Assembly: GCA_910586355.1 (NCBI GenBank)
Contig: CAJUHJ010000012.1
Span: 36,659 to 100,658 of the forward strand
DNA: 64,000 nucleotides
From: an uncultured Lachnospiraceae bacterium
Lineage (GTDB): Bacteria; Bacillota; Clostridia; Lachnospirales; Lachnospiraceae
Direction: 5' to 3'
Below the pieces are notes generated by a model, which ran no database searches, was not told the DNA's origin, and was given only the letters and a program-made list of their open reading frames with translations. Made by a program: the position numbers and the translations under genes. This document shows positions 36,380 through 45,741 of this stretch, piece by piece; within the stretch, counting starts at the first letter, position 1, and each line of letters begins with the position of its first letter.

Positions 36380-38038
36380 TTAACGCTTCTGATACCGCTC
36401 AAATTCTTTGACGTCTTTTGCTATTTCCCCACTTAACGCTAAAAGACAAATGAGATTTGGTACTGCCATCAGTGCATTTGCAATATCAGAAAGATTCCAG
36501 GCTAAATCCAGCGCAGTAGTTGCTCCGACATATACCATCAGAGAAAAAAGAATTCTGTATGCCATATTATATTTATGTGTATTTAACAAATATTCAAACG
36601 CTTTTTCACCATGGTATTCCCAGCCTAATATGGTAGAAAAAGCAAACAATGCAATGCTGATACTAATCAGCCATCCTCCGGCTTTTCCTAAAACACTTTC
36701 AAAAGCAAGAATTGTAAGTCTTGCACCCTTTACCAATTCCCGTCTTTCATAACTCCCATTTTCACCGAATACATAATGATTGCCCTCGGAATCACTCCAC
36801 TCTCCAGCCAGAGTATCTTTTCCTATGTCCTCTTCTTTAAGCCTGCCGTCCTCCATTTCAAACAGGACGGTTTCCTCCTCCTTTGCCGTATTTTGAAGTA
36901 TACATTGATTTTTTTCTATTTGGTATTGATATGTAGCTGAAACATCTTTATCATCAACATCTTTTGCTGTAATGACAACATTGCTGCCGTCTGCTGCATA
37001 ATTACCAGAGGCCTGCACCGCCGTCGTCCCCAACACGCCGGAACCCGCAATACAAAGCCCTGTAATCGTACAGACAACAATTGTGTCCCAAAAGGTTCCC
37101 GTCATATTAACATATCCCTGTTTGACCGGCTGATTTGTAGTTGCTGCCGCTGCCGTAATTGCCGCAGAGCCCATTCCCGCTTCATTTGAAAAGACTCCAC
37201 GCGCCACGCCAAACCGTATACCGTTCATCATTGCCGCTGTAATCGTACCACAAAGACCCCCTCCGACTGCTTTTATAGAAAACGCCATCTGAAAAATCAT
37301 GGCAATTCCTTTTGGAAGCGTCTGCCAGTTTCCAATCATCACAACCAATCCGCAGAGAATATAAAAAACTGCCATTAATGGAACTACAACAGAAGATACT
37401 TTTGAAATCGCCTTAATTCCTCCAACAATGATTGCTAACGACAATACGGTCAATACAATGCCTGACACACTGACCGGTATCGAAAAGGTACCTGACAGCG
37501 CGTCTGAAATCGAGTTTGCCTGCGTTAAGTTACCAATCCCAAAAGAGGCCATCACCGCAAACAATGCAAAAAGCCATCCCATTACAGCCCCAGCTTTTTT
37601 ATTTTTTATGGCCTTTTTCATTGTATACATCGGCCCGCCGGACATTTCATTTTTATCATTCGACTCACGGTACTTGATTGCCAGCATACATTCACTAAAT
37701 TTCGAACTTAAGCCAAACGCTGCCGACACCCACATCCAGACAAGCGCTCCCGGCCCGCCGGATACCATTGCCGTCGCCACGCCGACAATATTTCCCGTAC
37801 CTATGGTAGCTGCTAATGCTGTCGTCAGAGCGGAAAACGGCGAAATATCGCCTTCTCCTTCCCCTTTTTGGCGCGACTCTTTGCTCAACGTTAATTTAAT
37901 CGCATAACCAAGATTCTTCCATGGCGCAAACCCTAAACGTACGGTTAGAAAGACGCCCGTTCCGACAAGAAGAACAAGCATGACCGGCCCCCATACAAAC
38001 TCGTCAATACTGCTGATTATTTTTTCAAATTGCTCCAC
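36380..38038 (-). CDS. Alanine/glycine:cation symporter (AGCS) with inserted extracytoplasmic domain
   Basis: A 552-residue AGCS-family sodium or proton symporter for alanine or glycine. The N-terminal half shows the family segments ALTTALAATIGTGNIVGV, GGPGALVWMW and FSNEAGMGSAA; about ten or eleven helices are visible. Family members are usually 440-490 residues. Here about 90 hydrophilic residues (roughly 345-440, AKDVDDKDVSATYQ...EWSDSEGNHYVFGENG) are inserted between two helices, probably outside the membrane. The start is GTG38038, backed by GGAGGAG. It follows the 847-residue secreted-protein gene by 15 bp, suggesting one operon. Confidence 0.87.
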   Translation of the reverse strand: MEQFEKIISSIDEFVWGPVMLVLLVGTGVFLTVRLGFAPWKNLGYAIKLTLSKESRQKGEGEGDISPFSALTTALAATIGTGNIVGVATAMVSGGPGALVWMWVSAAFGLSSKFSECMLAIKYRESNDKNEMSGGPMYTMKKAIKNKKAGAVMGWLFALFAVMASFGIGNLTQANSISDALSGTFSIPVSVSGIVLTVLSLAIIVGGIKAISKVSSVVVPLMAVFYILCGLVVMIGNWQTLPKGIAMIFQMAFSIKAVGGGLCGTITAAMMNGIRFGVARGVFSNEAGMGSAAITAAAATTNQPVKQGYVNMTGTFWDTIVVCTITGLCIAGSGVLGTTAVQASGNYAADGSNVVITAKDVDDKDVSATYQYQIEKNQCILQNTAKEEETVLFEMEDGRLKEEDIGKDTLAGEWSDSEGNHYVFGENGSYERRELVKGARLTILAFESVLGKAGGWLISISIALFAFSTILGWEYHGEKAFEYLLNTHKYNMAYRILFSLMVYVGATTALDLAWNLSDIANALMAVPNLICLLALSGEIAKDVKEFERYQKR

Positions 38039-38053
38039 CTTTTCTCCTCCACT

Positions 38054-40597
38054 TTACTCCTCTATTGTATAACCAAAAAATACATTTCCAGCGTTACGGA
38101 ACAGTTCTGTGGCATCGTTTAACCCTTTTTTCTCCGACGTACTGTCCATTGGATTAAATAAAATGACATTGGAAGAATCGTATCCCGTCACCAATACGGC
38201 CTCTGTACCGTTTTGCATCGCAAATACCGGCGTCCCAAGATTAATGTAATATAAAATCTCCTCTAACTCACATCCAGTCAAATCCAGAACTTCTACATTC
38301 TCCATTGCCGTTTCTAAAATCTCCTTGGGAGTTTTGCCCTGTTCAATTAAAGCAGTTACATTGATATTGATTGACTTCTGCTCAAGCATAGCGCTGATAC
38401 ACCTTGCAATGGAAGAAGACCCTGCATCTTCCTCTCCTATATTAATCGGAATGGCAGATACAATTGATTTTCTTGCCCGTTTCCAAATGTACTGCTGTTT
38501 CTTTCCAATCACAACTCCCATCTGCTCGTTTGCCACCGAAATTGCTTCTTTTAAATCGTCTGTCACGCGCCAGACGTCGCCTCTTGCATACGCGTAATAA
38601 CTGCTTTCTTTTCCAGTCTGATTTAGCGTCACTTCACGGCTTTCCTCCAATACCACCTCTTTTGGCGTTAAAATTTTTAAATCTGTTTCTTTTACTTCAT
38701 CTGCCATGGAAAGCTGCACCTGCGTCTCTTTCACTTCGGTTACTGTCGTATGCACACCCACTACGGCCGTTTTATCCCCCTCCCTATTCATAATTGTATC
38801 CTGCGCAGCCTCAACATATGCCATTCCATTAAACTGTATTCGGTTTAAATACATGATATAATCCTCAATTACAATATCTGAGACAAAATATCCTTCTTTT
38901 TGATAGGATTTCAAAAGTTCTAATGACTCCGCCTCCAAAATATTTACCTGGTACATAGGAAAAACAGTATTTCCTGCAAGGTCCTGAAATACTTCAGCCG
39001 CCCTCGCCGCTCCATATATAAAATCCCCTTCCATAAATCCAAGAGGTTTTAAATATTCTCCGCTTCCTGTGGAAATCTCCTTCTGTTCTTCTGTATCCAG
39101 ATTTAAAAAATGTATCGTGTCAGAAGTATTTGCGTCCTTACTGTCTGTCCACGCAAAATATTTATGGGAATTTGATATTGCGTAAGTACCCTCCTTTAGT
39201 CCGGTAATATATTCTTTTACACGCATTGTAGAAAGGTCAATCCGGTACACCGTTCCCTCTAACATAATAAAAAATATTCCCTGGGAATTTTCATACATCA
39301 GCTGTCCCAGGTCTGCTTTCATTACCTGATAGGATTCATCGGAAGGAATAAACAACTCTTCTTCTACCGTATTTGCTACGCTGTCATAATGATGTACGCT
39401 GATTCCAACTTTGCCTTCATGGATGCCGCAGTTCATATAACCATATACTACAAAATCCACGCTGCCCATTTCATCCACGCTGATAATACGGATGTCATGC
39501 TCTCCATAGTTTTCTCTCTCGTCCACGCCCTCATTTCCAATAAAACTAAATATACGCGCCAGCTGATTGCTTGTCTCATTATAAGACCAAAGCTCTCCTC
39601 CCTGTACAAAACTGACAATATTTCCTTTTTCATTGGAAGCAAATTCTACGTTTTCATCCCGTATTCCCAGTTGAATCAAGTTATCATATACCTCCAGATT
39701 TTCCGCCCTGAAAATCTGTTCCATCGTACGCTCGTAATTCAAAAGATACATTCTGTCCTTTGTATAACGTACACGGTAATATTCTTCTACATTATAGTAT
39801 TCCAGCTCGCCGTTTGTCCCCTTTGAACTCACCAGGTAATTCAGTAAAACAACCGTATAAGAACTATTGATTTCTTTGATCGACGGAACCGGCGTCGTCA
39901 AAATCCGTCCGTCCAAATCTGCCCATGCCACCTGCTTTAAACTGGAATGGATATCTACTTTATGCAGTGTCGAGTTATCCCCCGAACTATTTGGCTCCAA
40001 ATAAGTAGCAAGACTTTTCGAAGCCTCTTTATCAAATGTTTTTTTATGGAAATCCAGCGCAAATGCCGCACATTCATTAGCATAACAATTTTGTTCCTCT
40101 ATAATTCTTGTATAATAATATATGGTGTCTTCACCCGACAACAACTTTAAAATAAAAAGATATTCTTCATTTACTTCTAACAAATTTTGAATTGGAAGCT
40201 TCACATTAATCTGGCTGCTTGTCTGTTCATAATCCTCCACCACAGCGTCTACAATCAGCCGTTCCATATCAAGGCTGCGGATTTCATATGAAATCCCATC
40301 TACTTTCGTATCGTACATCTGCACTGTAACCGGAAGAATCCTGTCTTCTGCGATCGGAGTAATCGTATCCCGCATATATACGCCGTTCATTAGGGCAGTA
40401 TACCCATGCAGTTCATTCATTGCAATGGTGTTTTTTGTCTCTTTATCCCAACCAGAAAACGAAACTATGGGAAGCGTTGCATCTGCCATTTCTGTTGTTA
40501 AATCCTGATTTGTATGATTGGTAAGTTGTCCAAATCCTAAAATTCCGGAACAGAATACAGCAATCAATACCAATACTTTTAAAATGCCTTTTTTCAT
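38054..40597 (-). CDS. Unrecognised exported protein with beta-propeller-like and C39-peptidase-like regions
   Basis: An 847-residue protein with one N-terminal hydrophobic helix (about 5-24), so membrane-anchored or secreted. I do not recognise a named family. The middle (about 300-600) alternates short beta-rich segments like a propeller (LWSYNETSNQLARIFSF, VYRIDLSTMRVKEYI, HFLNLDTEEQKEI). The C-terminal part (about 725-847) resembles a C39/papain-like peptidase fold: a cysteine at about 733 and VLVTGYDSSNVILFNPMD, but the position where C39 peptidases have histidine reads Glu799, so it is probably inactive. The symporter follows directly. A UUCG-capped hairpin stands just before its RBS. 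Confidence 0.6.
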   Translation of the reverse strand: MKKGILKVLVLIAVFCSGILGFGQLTNHTNQDLTTEMADATLPIVSFSGWDKETKNTIAMNELHGYTALMNGVYMRDTITPIAEDRILPVTVQMYDTKVDGISYEIRSLDMERLIVDAVVEDYEQTSSQINVKLPIQNLLEVNEEYLFILKLLSGEDTIYYYTRIIEEQNCYANECAAFALDFHKKTFDKEASKSLATYLEPNSSGDNSTLHKVDIHSSLKQVAWADLDGRILTTPVPSIKEINSSYTVVLLNYLVSSKGTNGELEYYNVEEYYRVRYTKDRMYLLNYERTMEQIFRAENLEVYDNLIQLGIRDENVEFASNEKGNIVSFVQGGELWSYNETSNQLARIFSFIGNEGVDERENYGEHDIRIISVDEMGSVDFVVYGYMNCGIHEGKVGISVHHYDSVANTVEEELFIPSDESYQVMKADLGQLMYENSQGIFFIMLEGTVYRIDLSTMRVKEYITGLKEGTYAISNSHKYFAWTDSKDANTSDTIHFLNLDTEEQKEISTGSGEYLKPLGFMEGDFIYGAARAAEVFQDLAGNTVFPMYQVNILEAESLELLKSYQKEGYFVSDIVIEDYIMYLNRIQFNGMAYVEAAQDTIMNREGDKTAVVGVHTTVTEVKETQVQLSMADEVKETDLKILTPKEVVLEESREVTLNQTGKESSYYAYARGDVWRVTDDLKEAISVANEQMGVVIGKKQQYIWKRARKSIVSAIPINIGEEDAGSSSIARCISAMLEQKSININVTALIEQGKTPKEILETAMENVEVLDLTGCELEEILYYINLGTPVFAMQNGTEAVLVTGYDSSNVILFNPMDSTSEKKGLNDATELFRNAGNVFFGYTIEE

Positions 40598-40617
40598 GGC
40601 ATTGTTCCACCTTTCCT

Positions 40618-40649
40618 GCCATGGCCTTAGACGAATCTAAAACCATGGC
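40618..40649 (-). repeat. Hairpin with UUCG loop before the 847-residue gene
   Basis: On the - strand GCCATGG TT TTAGA, TTCG loop, TCTAA GG CCATGGC: 14 continuous pairs counting two U-G pairs. No T-run follows; the AGGAAAGGTGG ribosome binding site does, seven bases on. It lies between the stop of the 138-codon gene and the next start, so a role in mRNA stability or translation is possible. Confidence 0.7.
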
Positions 40650-40661
40650 TAATCTGTTATA

Positions 40662-41078
40662 TTACCACCATTTCCGGCAGCACCGCCTGCGTCTGCCCCG
40701 CCTGCGATACATTTCATCGTATAAAAGCACCTGTATCACGTCCATAAAATCTCTGTCTCTCCTGTTTCCATGCCGTTCTGTTTCCTGAATTGGCACAGCT
40801 TTGTCATAGACATTGGCGGCTGTCCGGTATAAAAGCACTTTATCCGGATATTCGTCATACATCATACTTCCCTCGTATTCCATTTTGTCACATTCTTCCT
40901 CAACATATGCAAGCAGTTTCCTCATACGTCTTGGATACAATTCTTTCATTAGTTCCATATCGCGTTCATATTCTTTTTCTGTCTGGTAAACATTTGTCAT
41001 CGGATAGGTCAGATAAAACGGCATTCTGCCTGCATACTCTTCCCTCATCCGCAGATATGGTTCTTCAAACTGATTCAC
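40662..41078 (-). CDS. Unrecognised small basic protein
   Basis: A 138-residue protein, rich in Tyr, Met, Glu and Arg, without signal peptide or membrane helix. Its N-terminal half is helical and acidic (YEERMELMKELYPRRMRKLLAY-like pattern), the C-terminus is strongly basic with a run of Arg and two Cys (RRGRRRRCCRKWW). The start is GTG41078 with GGAG eight bases upstream. It lies upstream of the 847-residue gene and 13 bp of hairpin-bearing spacer, possibly one transcript. I know no function; the highly basic end could bind nucleic acid or anionic polymers. Confidence 0.6.
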   Translation of the reverse strand: MNQFEEPYLRMREEYAGRMPFYLTYPMTNVYQTEKEYERDMELMKELYPRRMRKLLAYVEEECDKMEYEGSMMYDEYPDKVLLYRTAANVYDKAVPIQETERHGNRRDRDFMDVIQVLLYDEMYRRRGRRRRCCRKWW

Positions 41079-41144
41079 TGCAATAGCTCCATATTCAATA
41101 TCACTATATTATATGCCATAATTGTTCTTCGGTTCCACCTTTTG

Positions 41145-41171
41145 AAAAGGACGCTTCATTTGGAAGCGTCC
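41145..41171 (-). terminator. Terminator of the chemoreceptor gene
   Basis: On the - strand GGACGCTTC, five-base loop, GAAGCGTCC (9 bp), then TTTTC. It starts about 15 bases past the stop at 41187. Confidence 0.88.
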
Positions 41172-41186
41172 CTTCGATGATTTGCG

Positions 41187-42842
41187 TCATTGCCGTTTCA
41201 CGCGAAACCGGCCTACCAGATTTTTTAAGAGTTCTGCCTGTGAACTAAGCTGCTGGCTTGTAGCTGCGCTCTCTTCCGCTGTTGCTGAATTCGTCTGCAC
41301 CACATCTGAAATCTGACTGATTCGTTCCTGGACCTCGACAACGGAATCTGCCTGCGTACGCGCTGCTTCTGCAATCCATCCGGTTGTATCTACAACTTCT
41401 TTTGCTCCTGAAACGACCGTTTGAAGCTGTTCCGCTGTCTCGTTTACAATTTTCGTACCATCCCGCACAGCCGAAATAGAATGTTCTATCAGTTCTGTTG
41501 TGGATTTGGAAGCTTCTGCGCTCTTACCTGCCAGCTCGCGTACTTCTTCTGCAACAACGGCAAAACCTTTTCCCACTTCTCCTGCCCTTGCCGCTTCTAC
41601 CGCTGCATTGAGCGCCAAAATATTTGTCTGGCTGGCAATACTTTCAATCGTCTTGATAATCTTACCAATCTCATTTGAACTTTCGTTAATCTCCTCCATT
41701 GCCTGAATCATTTCATTCATTTTGTTGTTACATTCTAAAATCTGGCCGCTGACAAGATCAACCTTCTCACTGGCATGTTCTGCATTTTCCGCCGTCTTTT
41801 TCACCTGCTCGGAAATAGAACGTACCGTTCCGTCCACTTCCTCTACTGCGCTTGCCTGTTCCACTGCTCCCTGGCTAAGCGCCTGCGCGCCGATAGACAT
41901 CTGCTCAGCTCCATTTGACACGCTTTCTGAACTTTCTACGATTCCGGAAAGCGTATTGTTTAATTTGCTTAAAATATCGTTTAAAGAATTTTGGATAGAT
42001 ACAAAATCCCCTACATAATCCTGCGTTGTTTCCCTTGTCAGATTTCCTTCTGCAATGGATTCAAGAATAGACGATATTTCTCCAATATAACCTTTTAGAC
42101 GGTCAATCGTCCCATCAAAAATATCCGCCAATACCCCGATTTCATCATTTGAACGGATTTTCGTCTTTTTCACAGACGATGAATCTCCAATGCCAAGCCT
42201 GCCCTGTTCCATTGTCTTTGCTAATTTTGTCAGTTCAGAAAGAGGCTTTGATACAGTGCCCCGGATAAAAACAGTCATAATCATCAAACTTAAAATAACA
42301 AAAGCAGCCCCCACTAAAATTGCAATCCAAATCGTATGATTAATCTGTTCCTCTGCTTCCCGCATAGAAATTCCGGCAAAAATCAAACCGTTCACCTGAC
42401 CGGATTCATCATGCGTTGGAACATAAGAACAAAGATGATCTACACCCAACACCTGTGCGTTGCCAACATAAGATTCCCCTTTTTCCAGTATAATTTCAGC
42501 AAGATTTTCCGCTAATTCCGTACCGACCACACGCTCTCCATCCTGAATGATTGTCGTATATTTACGAACATTTCCCTCAAAAACCGTAAATTCACAGCCA
42601 AACTGTTCTTTCAAATCATCCAGTAACTGCGTCTTATCTTTCGATCCGGCGTCATGTGAAAGCTGATATGCAAGCATATTCGTACCGCTGACACATTCAT
42701 CTTCCAACAAATTCATTGCAAGTTTGTAAAACATTTGAACACACAACATCACTGTTGCCGCTATGCTGAGTATGAGCAAAAAGGTCGTTAATAATCCGAC
42801 TTTTCTTCCAAGTTTATGTACCTTTCTGTTTTTCTCCCGCAT
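41187..42842 (-). CDS. Methyl-accepting chemotaxis protein
   Basis: A 551-residue transmembrane chemoreceptor. Helices lie at about 14-36 and 186-208; between them is a single Cache-like sensor domain (about 40-180). HAMP (about 209-270) leads into a coiled-coil signalling domain. The hairpin tip reads SIASQTNILALNAAVEAARAGE followed by GKGFAVVAEEVRELA, the invariant CheA/CheW contact region. It binds an unknown ligand outside and controls flagellar motility or a related pathway. RBS AGGAGG before ATG42842. No flagellar genes lie in this window. Confidence 0.93.
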   Translation of the reverse strand: MREKNRKVHKLGRKVGLLTTFLLILSIAATVMLCVQMFYKLAMNLLEDECVSGTNMLAYQLSHDAGSKDKTQLLDDLKEQFGCEFTVFEGNVRKYTTIIQDGERVVGTELAENLAEIILEKGESYVGNAQVLGVDHLCSYVPTHDESGQVNGLIFAGISMREAEEQINHTIWIAILVGAAFVILSLMIMTVFIRGTVSKPLSELTKLAKTMEQGRLGIGDSSSVKKTKIRSNDEIGVLADIFDGTIDRLKGYIGEISSILESIAEGNLTRETTQDYVGDFVSIQNSLNDILSKLNNTLSGIVESSESVSNGAEQMSIGAQALSQGAVEQASAVEEVDGTVRSISEQVKKTAENAEHASEKVDLVSGQILECNNKMNEMIQAMEEINESSNEIGKIIKTIESIASQTNILALNAAVEAARAGEVGKGFAVVAEEVRELAGKSAEASKSTTELIEHSISAVRDGTKIVNETAEQLQTVVSGAKEVVDTTGWIAEAARTQADSVVEVQERISQISDVVQTNSATAEESAATSQQLSSQAELLKNLVGRFRVKRQ

Positions 42843-42890
42843 GATTCACATCCTCCTCTGCTGTTGATTATAGTATATATTCTCTATAAT

Positions 42891-42918
42891 ATTATAACAG
42901 CATTTTTAAGAAATACAA
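42891..42918 (-). promoter_or_regulatory. Promoter of the chemoreceptor gene
   Basis: On the - strand TTGTAT (42918-42913), 16 bp, TATAAT (42896-42891). A further TATAAT lies closer to the gene, so the start point is not certain. Confidence 0.5.
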
Positions 42919-42960
42919 CAGAGGAATGAAAAACAATCCTGAAAATATCTTCTGCAAGTG

Positions 42961-44193
42961 TTAATTTCTCCTCAGCGCTTCAATCGGGCTCATCTTTGCC
43001 GCTTTTTTTGCCGGATATATTCCAAAAAACAGGCCGATTGCCGATGAAAAGAGCGTCGTTAAAAGGATTGTGGCAATATTGACAGATGGAGTAAATGCAA
43101 GCAGGGGATTGACGCTTGCCACTATTTTTGCAATTAAAAACGCGCCTGCTATACCGCTGATAATCCCGATAAGCCCCCCTATCATGGTGATAATTGCGGA
43201 TTCTGATAAAAACTGGAGCATAATTGAACGGGTTTTTGCTCCAAGCGCCTTACGGATACCAATTTCTCTGGTCCGTTCTGTGACAGACACCAGCATAATA
43301 TTCATTACCCCGATTCCGCCTACGATTAATGAAATTGCCGCAACAAGAGAAATCAGCATTGTCACTGTATTGATAACCGTATTGACAGTACCCATGTAAT
43401 CGCTAAAACTTTCATACTGGTAAATATCTTCTCCGTAGCACTGATGCCTCCGCTCTAATAATTCGACAACCTGCGACGTAATTGCAGCAGTATCCGCGCC
43501 TTCTTCTGCCATAAGATAAATCTGATAATACGTGTCAAACCCAACCCCATAAATCTGAGCAAGTACCGTTAATGGAAAATAAATCGTAACTGGCGAATTG
43601 TCATAGGTAAATGTAAACATAGATTCCTGTTCTGCTTTTTCTACGCCGATAATTTTAAATGAAACCTCAGTTCCCCAGATGTTGACGTCCAAATTCATTC
43701 CAAGCACATCCACGGAACCAAACAGGCGTACCGCATCTTTTTCCCCTATCACACAGACAGGCGTACCGGAAAGATAATCCTGTTCGTTAAAGTATCTGCC
43801 TGTCCGAATTTCTGAAGTGGAAAAAACAGAATACGACGCCCGCTGGCCGCTGGCGGAAACTTGAAATTCCCCTTTCCTTGTATTAGTGGAACCATCTGCA
43901 CTCATGTAAGTATTGATTCCTTTGAGGCCTTTCACTTCTGTTTCAATCGCCTCAATATCGCCTTCTGTAATTTGATACGAACCAGTCTCGTCATATGTAT
44001 AAAGTGCAATCTGGCCTGCAGCAATACCTGCCAATTGTTCTGTTATAACATTTTTAGCGCCGTTTCCAAGCGACATAATTAAAATAACGGAAGATATTCC
44101 AATGATAATGCCAAGCATTGTCAGAAAAGAACGCATTTTATTACCCCTGATATTGGAAACTGCCATTTTCAGATATTCTAAAAACTGCGACAT
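42961..44193 (-). CDS. MacB-type ABC transporter permease
   Basis: A 410-residue permease. An N-terminal helix (about 20-42), an extracytoplasmic MacB_PCD-type domain (about 45-270) and three C-terminal FtsX-type helices (about 280-405) with the family segment TERTREIGIRKALGA give the MacB layout. It works with the ATPase at 45728-46441 and the adaptor at 44203-45741. Substrates of such Gram-positive systems include peptides and bacteriocins; nothing here shows which. It ends the three-gene operon. Confidence 0.9.
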   Translation of the reverse strand: MSQFLEYLKMAVSNIRGNKMRSFLTMLGIIIGISSVILIMSLGNGAKNVITEQLAGIAAGQIALYTYDETGSYQITEGDIEAIETEVKGLKGINTYMSADGSTNTRKGEFQVSASGQRASYSVFSTSEIRTGRYFNEQDYLSGTPVCVIGEKDAVRLFGSVDVLGMNLDVNIWGTEVSFKIIGVEKAEQESMFTFTYDNSPVTIYFPLTVLAQIYGVGFDTYYQIYLMAEEGADTAAITSQVVELLERRHQCYGEDIYQYESFSDYMGTVNTVINTVTMLISLVAAISLIVGGIGVMNIMLVSVTERTREIGIRKALGAKTRSIMLQFLSESAIITMIGGLIGIISGIAGAFLIAKIVASVNPLLAFTPSVNIATILLTTLFSSAIGLFFGIYPAKKAAKMSPIEALRRN

Positions 44194-44202
44194 AGTCCCC
44201 TC

Positions 44203-45741
44203 CTATTCTGCTGCTTCCGTCGTAAGCCCAGTTCCCAAATCGTCTTGTTCATTTTCCATTACTTTCATTCCTTCTATAATACTTGAATCAACAGTCAGAA
44301 CCACCTTTTCCCCTTTTTCGACGCCGCTTTTTATCTCCATCTCTTCTGAGGACGCCATTCCCGTAGTCACATATTTTTTCTCCACGATATCGTTATTTAT
44401 TACATATACAAAATCTCCCTGAGTATCTGAATTCACGGAAGATATTGGAACGATTAGGACATTTTCTACTGTGCCAAGGTTCACGCTTACTTTTGCATCA
44501 AGCCCCAATATCAAATTATCATCCGGCTGATTGATATGAATTTTCACACTCACCATAGCGGCGCCTGATTCTCCCTTTTGGGCAATTTTACTGATATAGG
44601 CAACCGTCCCCTGATATTCTTTATCCCCAAACGTAATGACTGCCTCTTGATCCACTTTTAAATTTGTCAGATTATATTTTGAAACAAGAACTTCTACGCA
44701 CATATCTTTTGCGCTTGCCAATGTAACCATCGGCGTTCCCTCTGCCGCCATTGTCCCTGCAGATGCAGAAATTTCTGTAACGATGCCCTCAAAATCTGCT
44801 GTGACTCCGGCTTTGGCGCGGGAAAGGTCGTCTGCCGTCTGTTCTAACGTCAATTTTCCTGCCTGCTGTGTATAACTGATATTCTCCCTGGCTGCCTCAG
44901 ATAAAATTCCCGCTTCTGCAGCTGCATTTTTAGACTGTGCTTCTGCATATTTACTTTGAAGTTCCGCAAGCTGATTATTCTTTTGCGTAAGCTGCGCCTG
45001 AATACTGGTAAGATTATTTGCAAGTTCCGCAGAATTTCTTAAAGAATTCTGTTTCTTATCAATTTCTAGCTTTTTCGATTTCTGATCCTTTTGTAATTGT
45101 TTTAACCTCTCCTGTTCCCTGCTGCTTAACGAACCCTGTTCTTTTTTTGCTGTTAATTCTGAAATCTGGGCAGATATCGCCTCTAATTCTGCCGTAAGCG
45201 CGCTAATCTCACCATTTAAAGCAGCATTATTATTTGTCTGCATTTCATTGTCTGTCGCCTGCGCCTGTAAAGAAGCAATTTCTGCATTTAATGCATCAAT
45301 CTGCCCCTGTAAAGTCTGCATTTCACTGCTGCTGGACGCAAGGATACCTGCGCTTTGACTGCTTTTTGCTAATGTATCATTGCTTGCAGCGCTTTCCGCT
45401 TTTGCCTGCAGCTCTGCAATATCATAACTTTTCTGAAGGGAAGCCGTATCATATGTTAAAAGATATTCTCCTTTATGTACGCTCTGTCCCAAAACAATGG
45501 GAATCTCACCAACCTGTGCATTGACAGGCGAAGCATATACTCTTGTAACCTCACTCACAATCGTACCGCTGGTATCTAATGTAGATGTTATACTTCCTTC
45601 TGTCACCTCACAAGCATCCACCATTGGCACAAATTCTTCAGGTTTTCCAAAAAAAATCCCAAATACAACCCTAAGAAGCAGTATCATAACAATTATGATA
45701 ACCGCTATCTTCCATTTCTTCATTTTTTTAATTTTTGACAT
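44203..45741 (-). CDS. MacA/HlyD-type efflux adaptor
   Basis: A 512-residue membrane-anchored adaptor: one N-terminal helix (about 10-30), a biotinyl-lipoyl-like hairpin (GEIPIVLGQSVHKGEYLLTYD), a long coiled coil (about 95-290) made of QAQLTAE-type repeats, then beta-barrel domains (KAGVTADFEGIVTEIS, AQKGESGAAMVSVKI). The coiled coil is unusually long. It should bridge the MacB-like permease and substrate outside the membrane. The start is ATG45741 with GGAGG upstream; it overlaps the ATPase gene by 14 bases, so the three genes are coupled. Confidence 0.87.
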   Translation of the reverse strand: MSKIKKMKKWKIAVIIIVMILLLRVVFGIFFGKPEEFVPMVDACEVTEGSITSTLDTSGTIVSEVTRVYASPVNAQVGEIPIVLGQSVHKGEYLLTYDTASLQKSYDIAELQAKAESAASNDTLAKSSQSAGILASSSSEMQTLQGQIDALNAEIASLQAQATDNEMQTNNNAALNGEISALTAELEAISAQISELTAKKEQGSLSSREQERLKQLQKDQKSKKLEIDKKQNSLRNSAELANNLTSIQAQLTQKNNQLAELQSKYAEAQSKNAAAEAGILSEAARENISYTQQAGKLTLEQTADDLSRAKAGVTADFEGIVTEISASAGTMAAEGTPMVTLASAKDMCVEVLVSKYNLTNLKVDQEAVITFGDKEYQGTVAYISKIAQKGESGAAMVSVKIHINQPDDNLILGLDAKVSVNLGTVENVLIVPISSVNSDTQGDFVYVINNDIVEKKYVTTGMASSEEMEIKSGVEKGEKVVLTVDSSIIEGMKVMENEQDDLGTGLTTEAAE

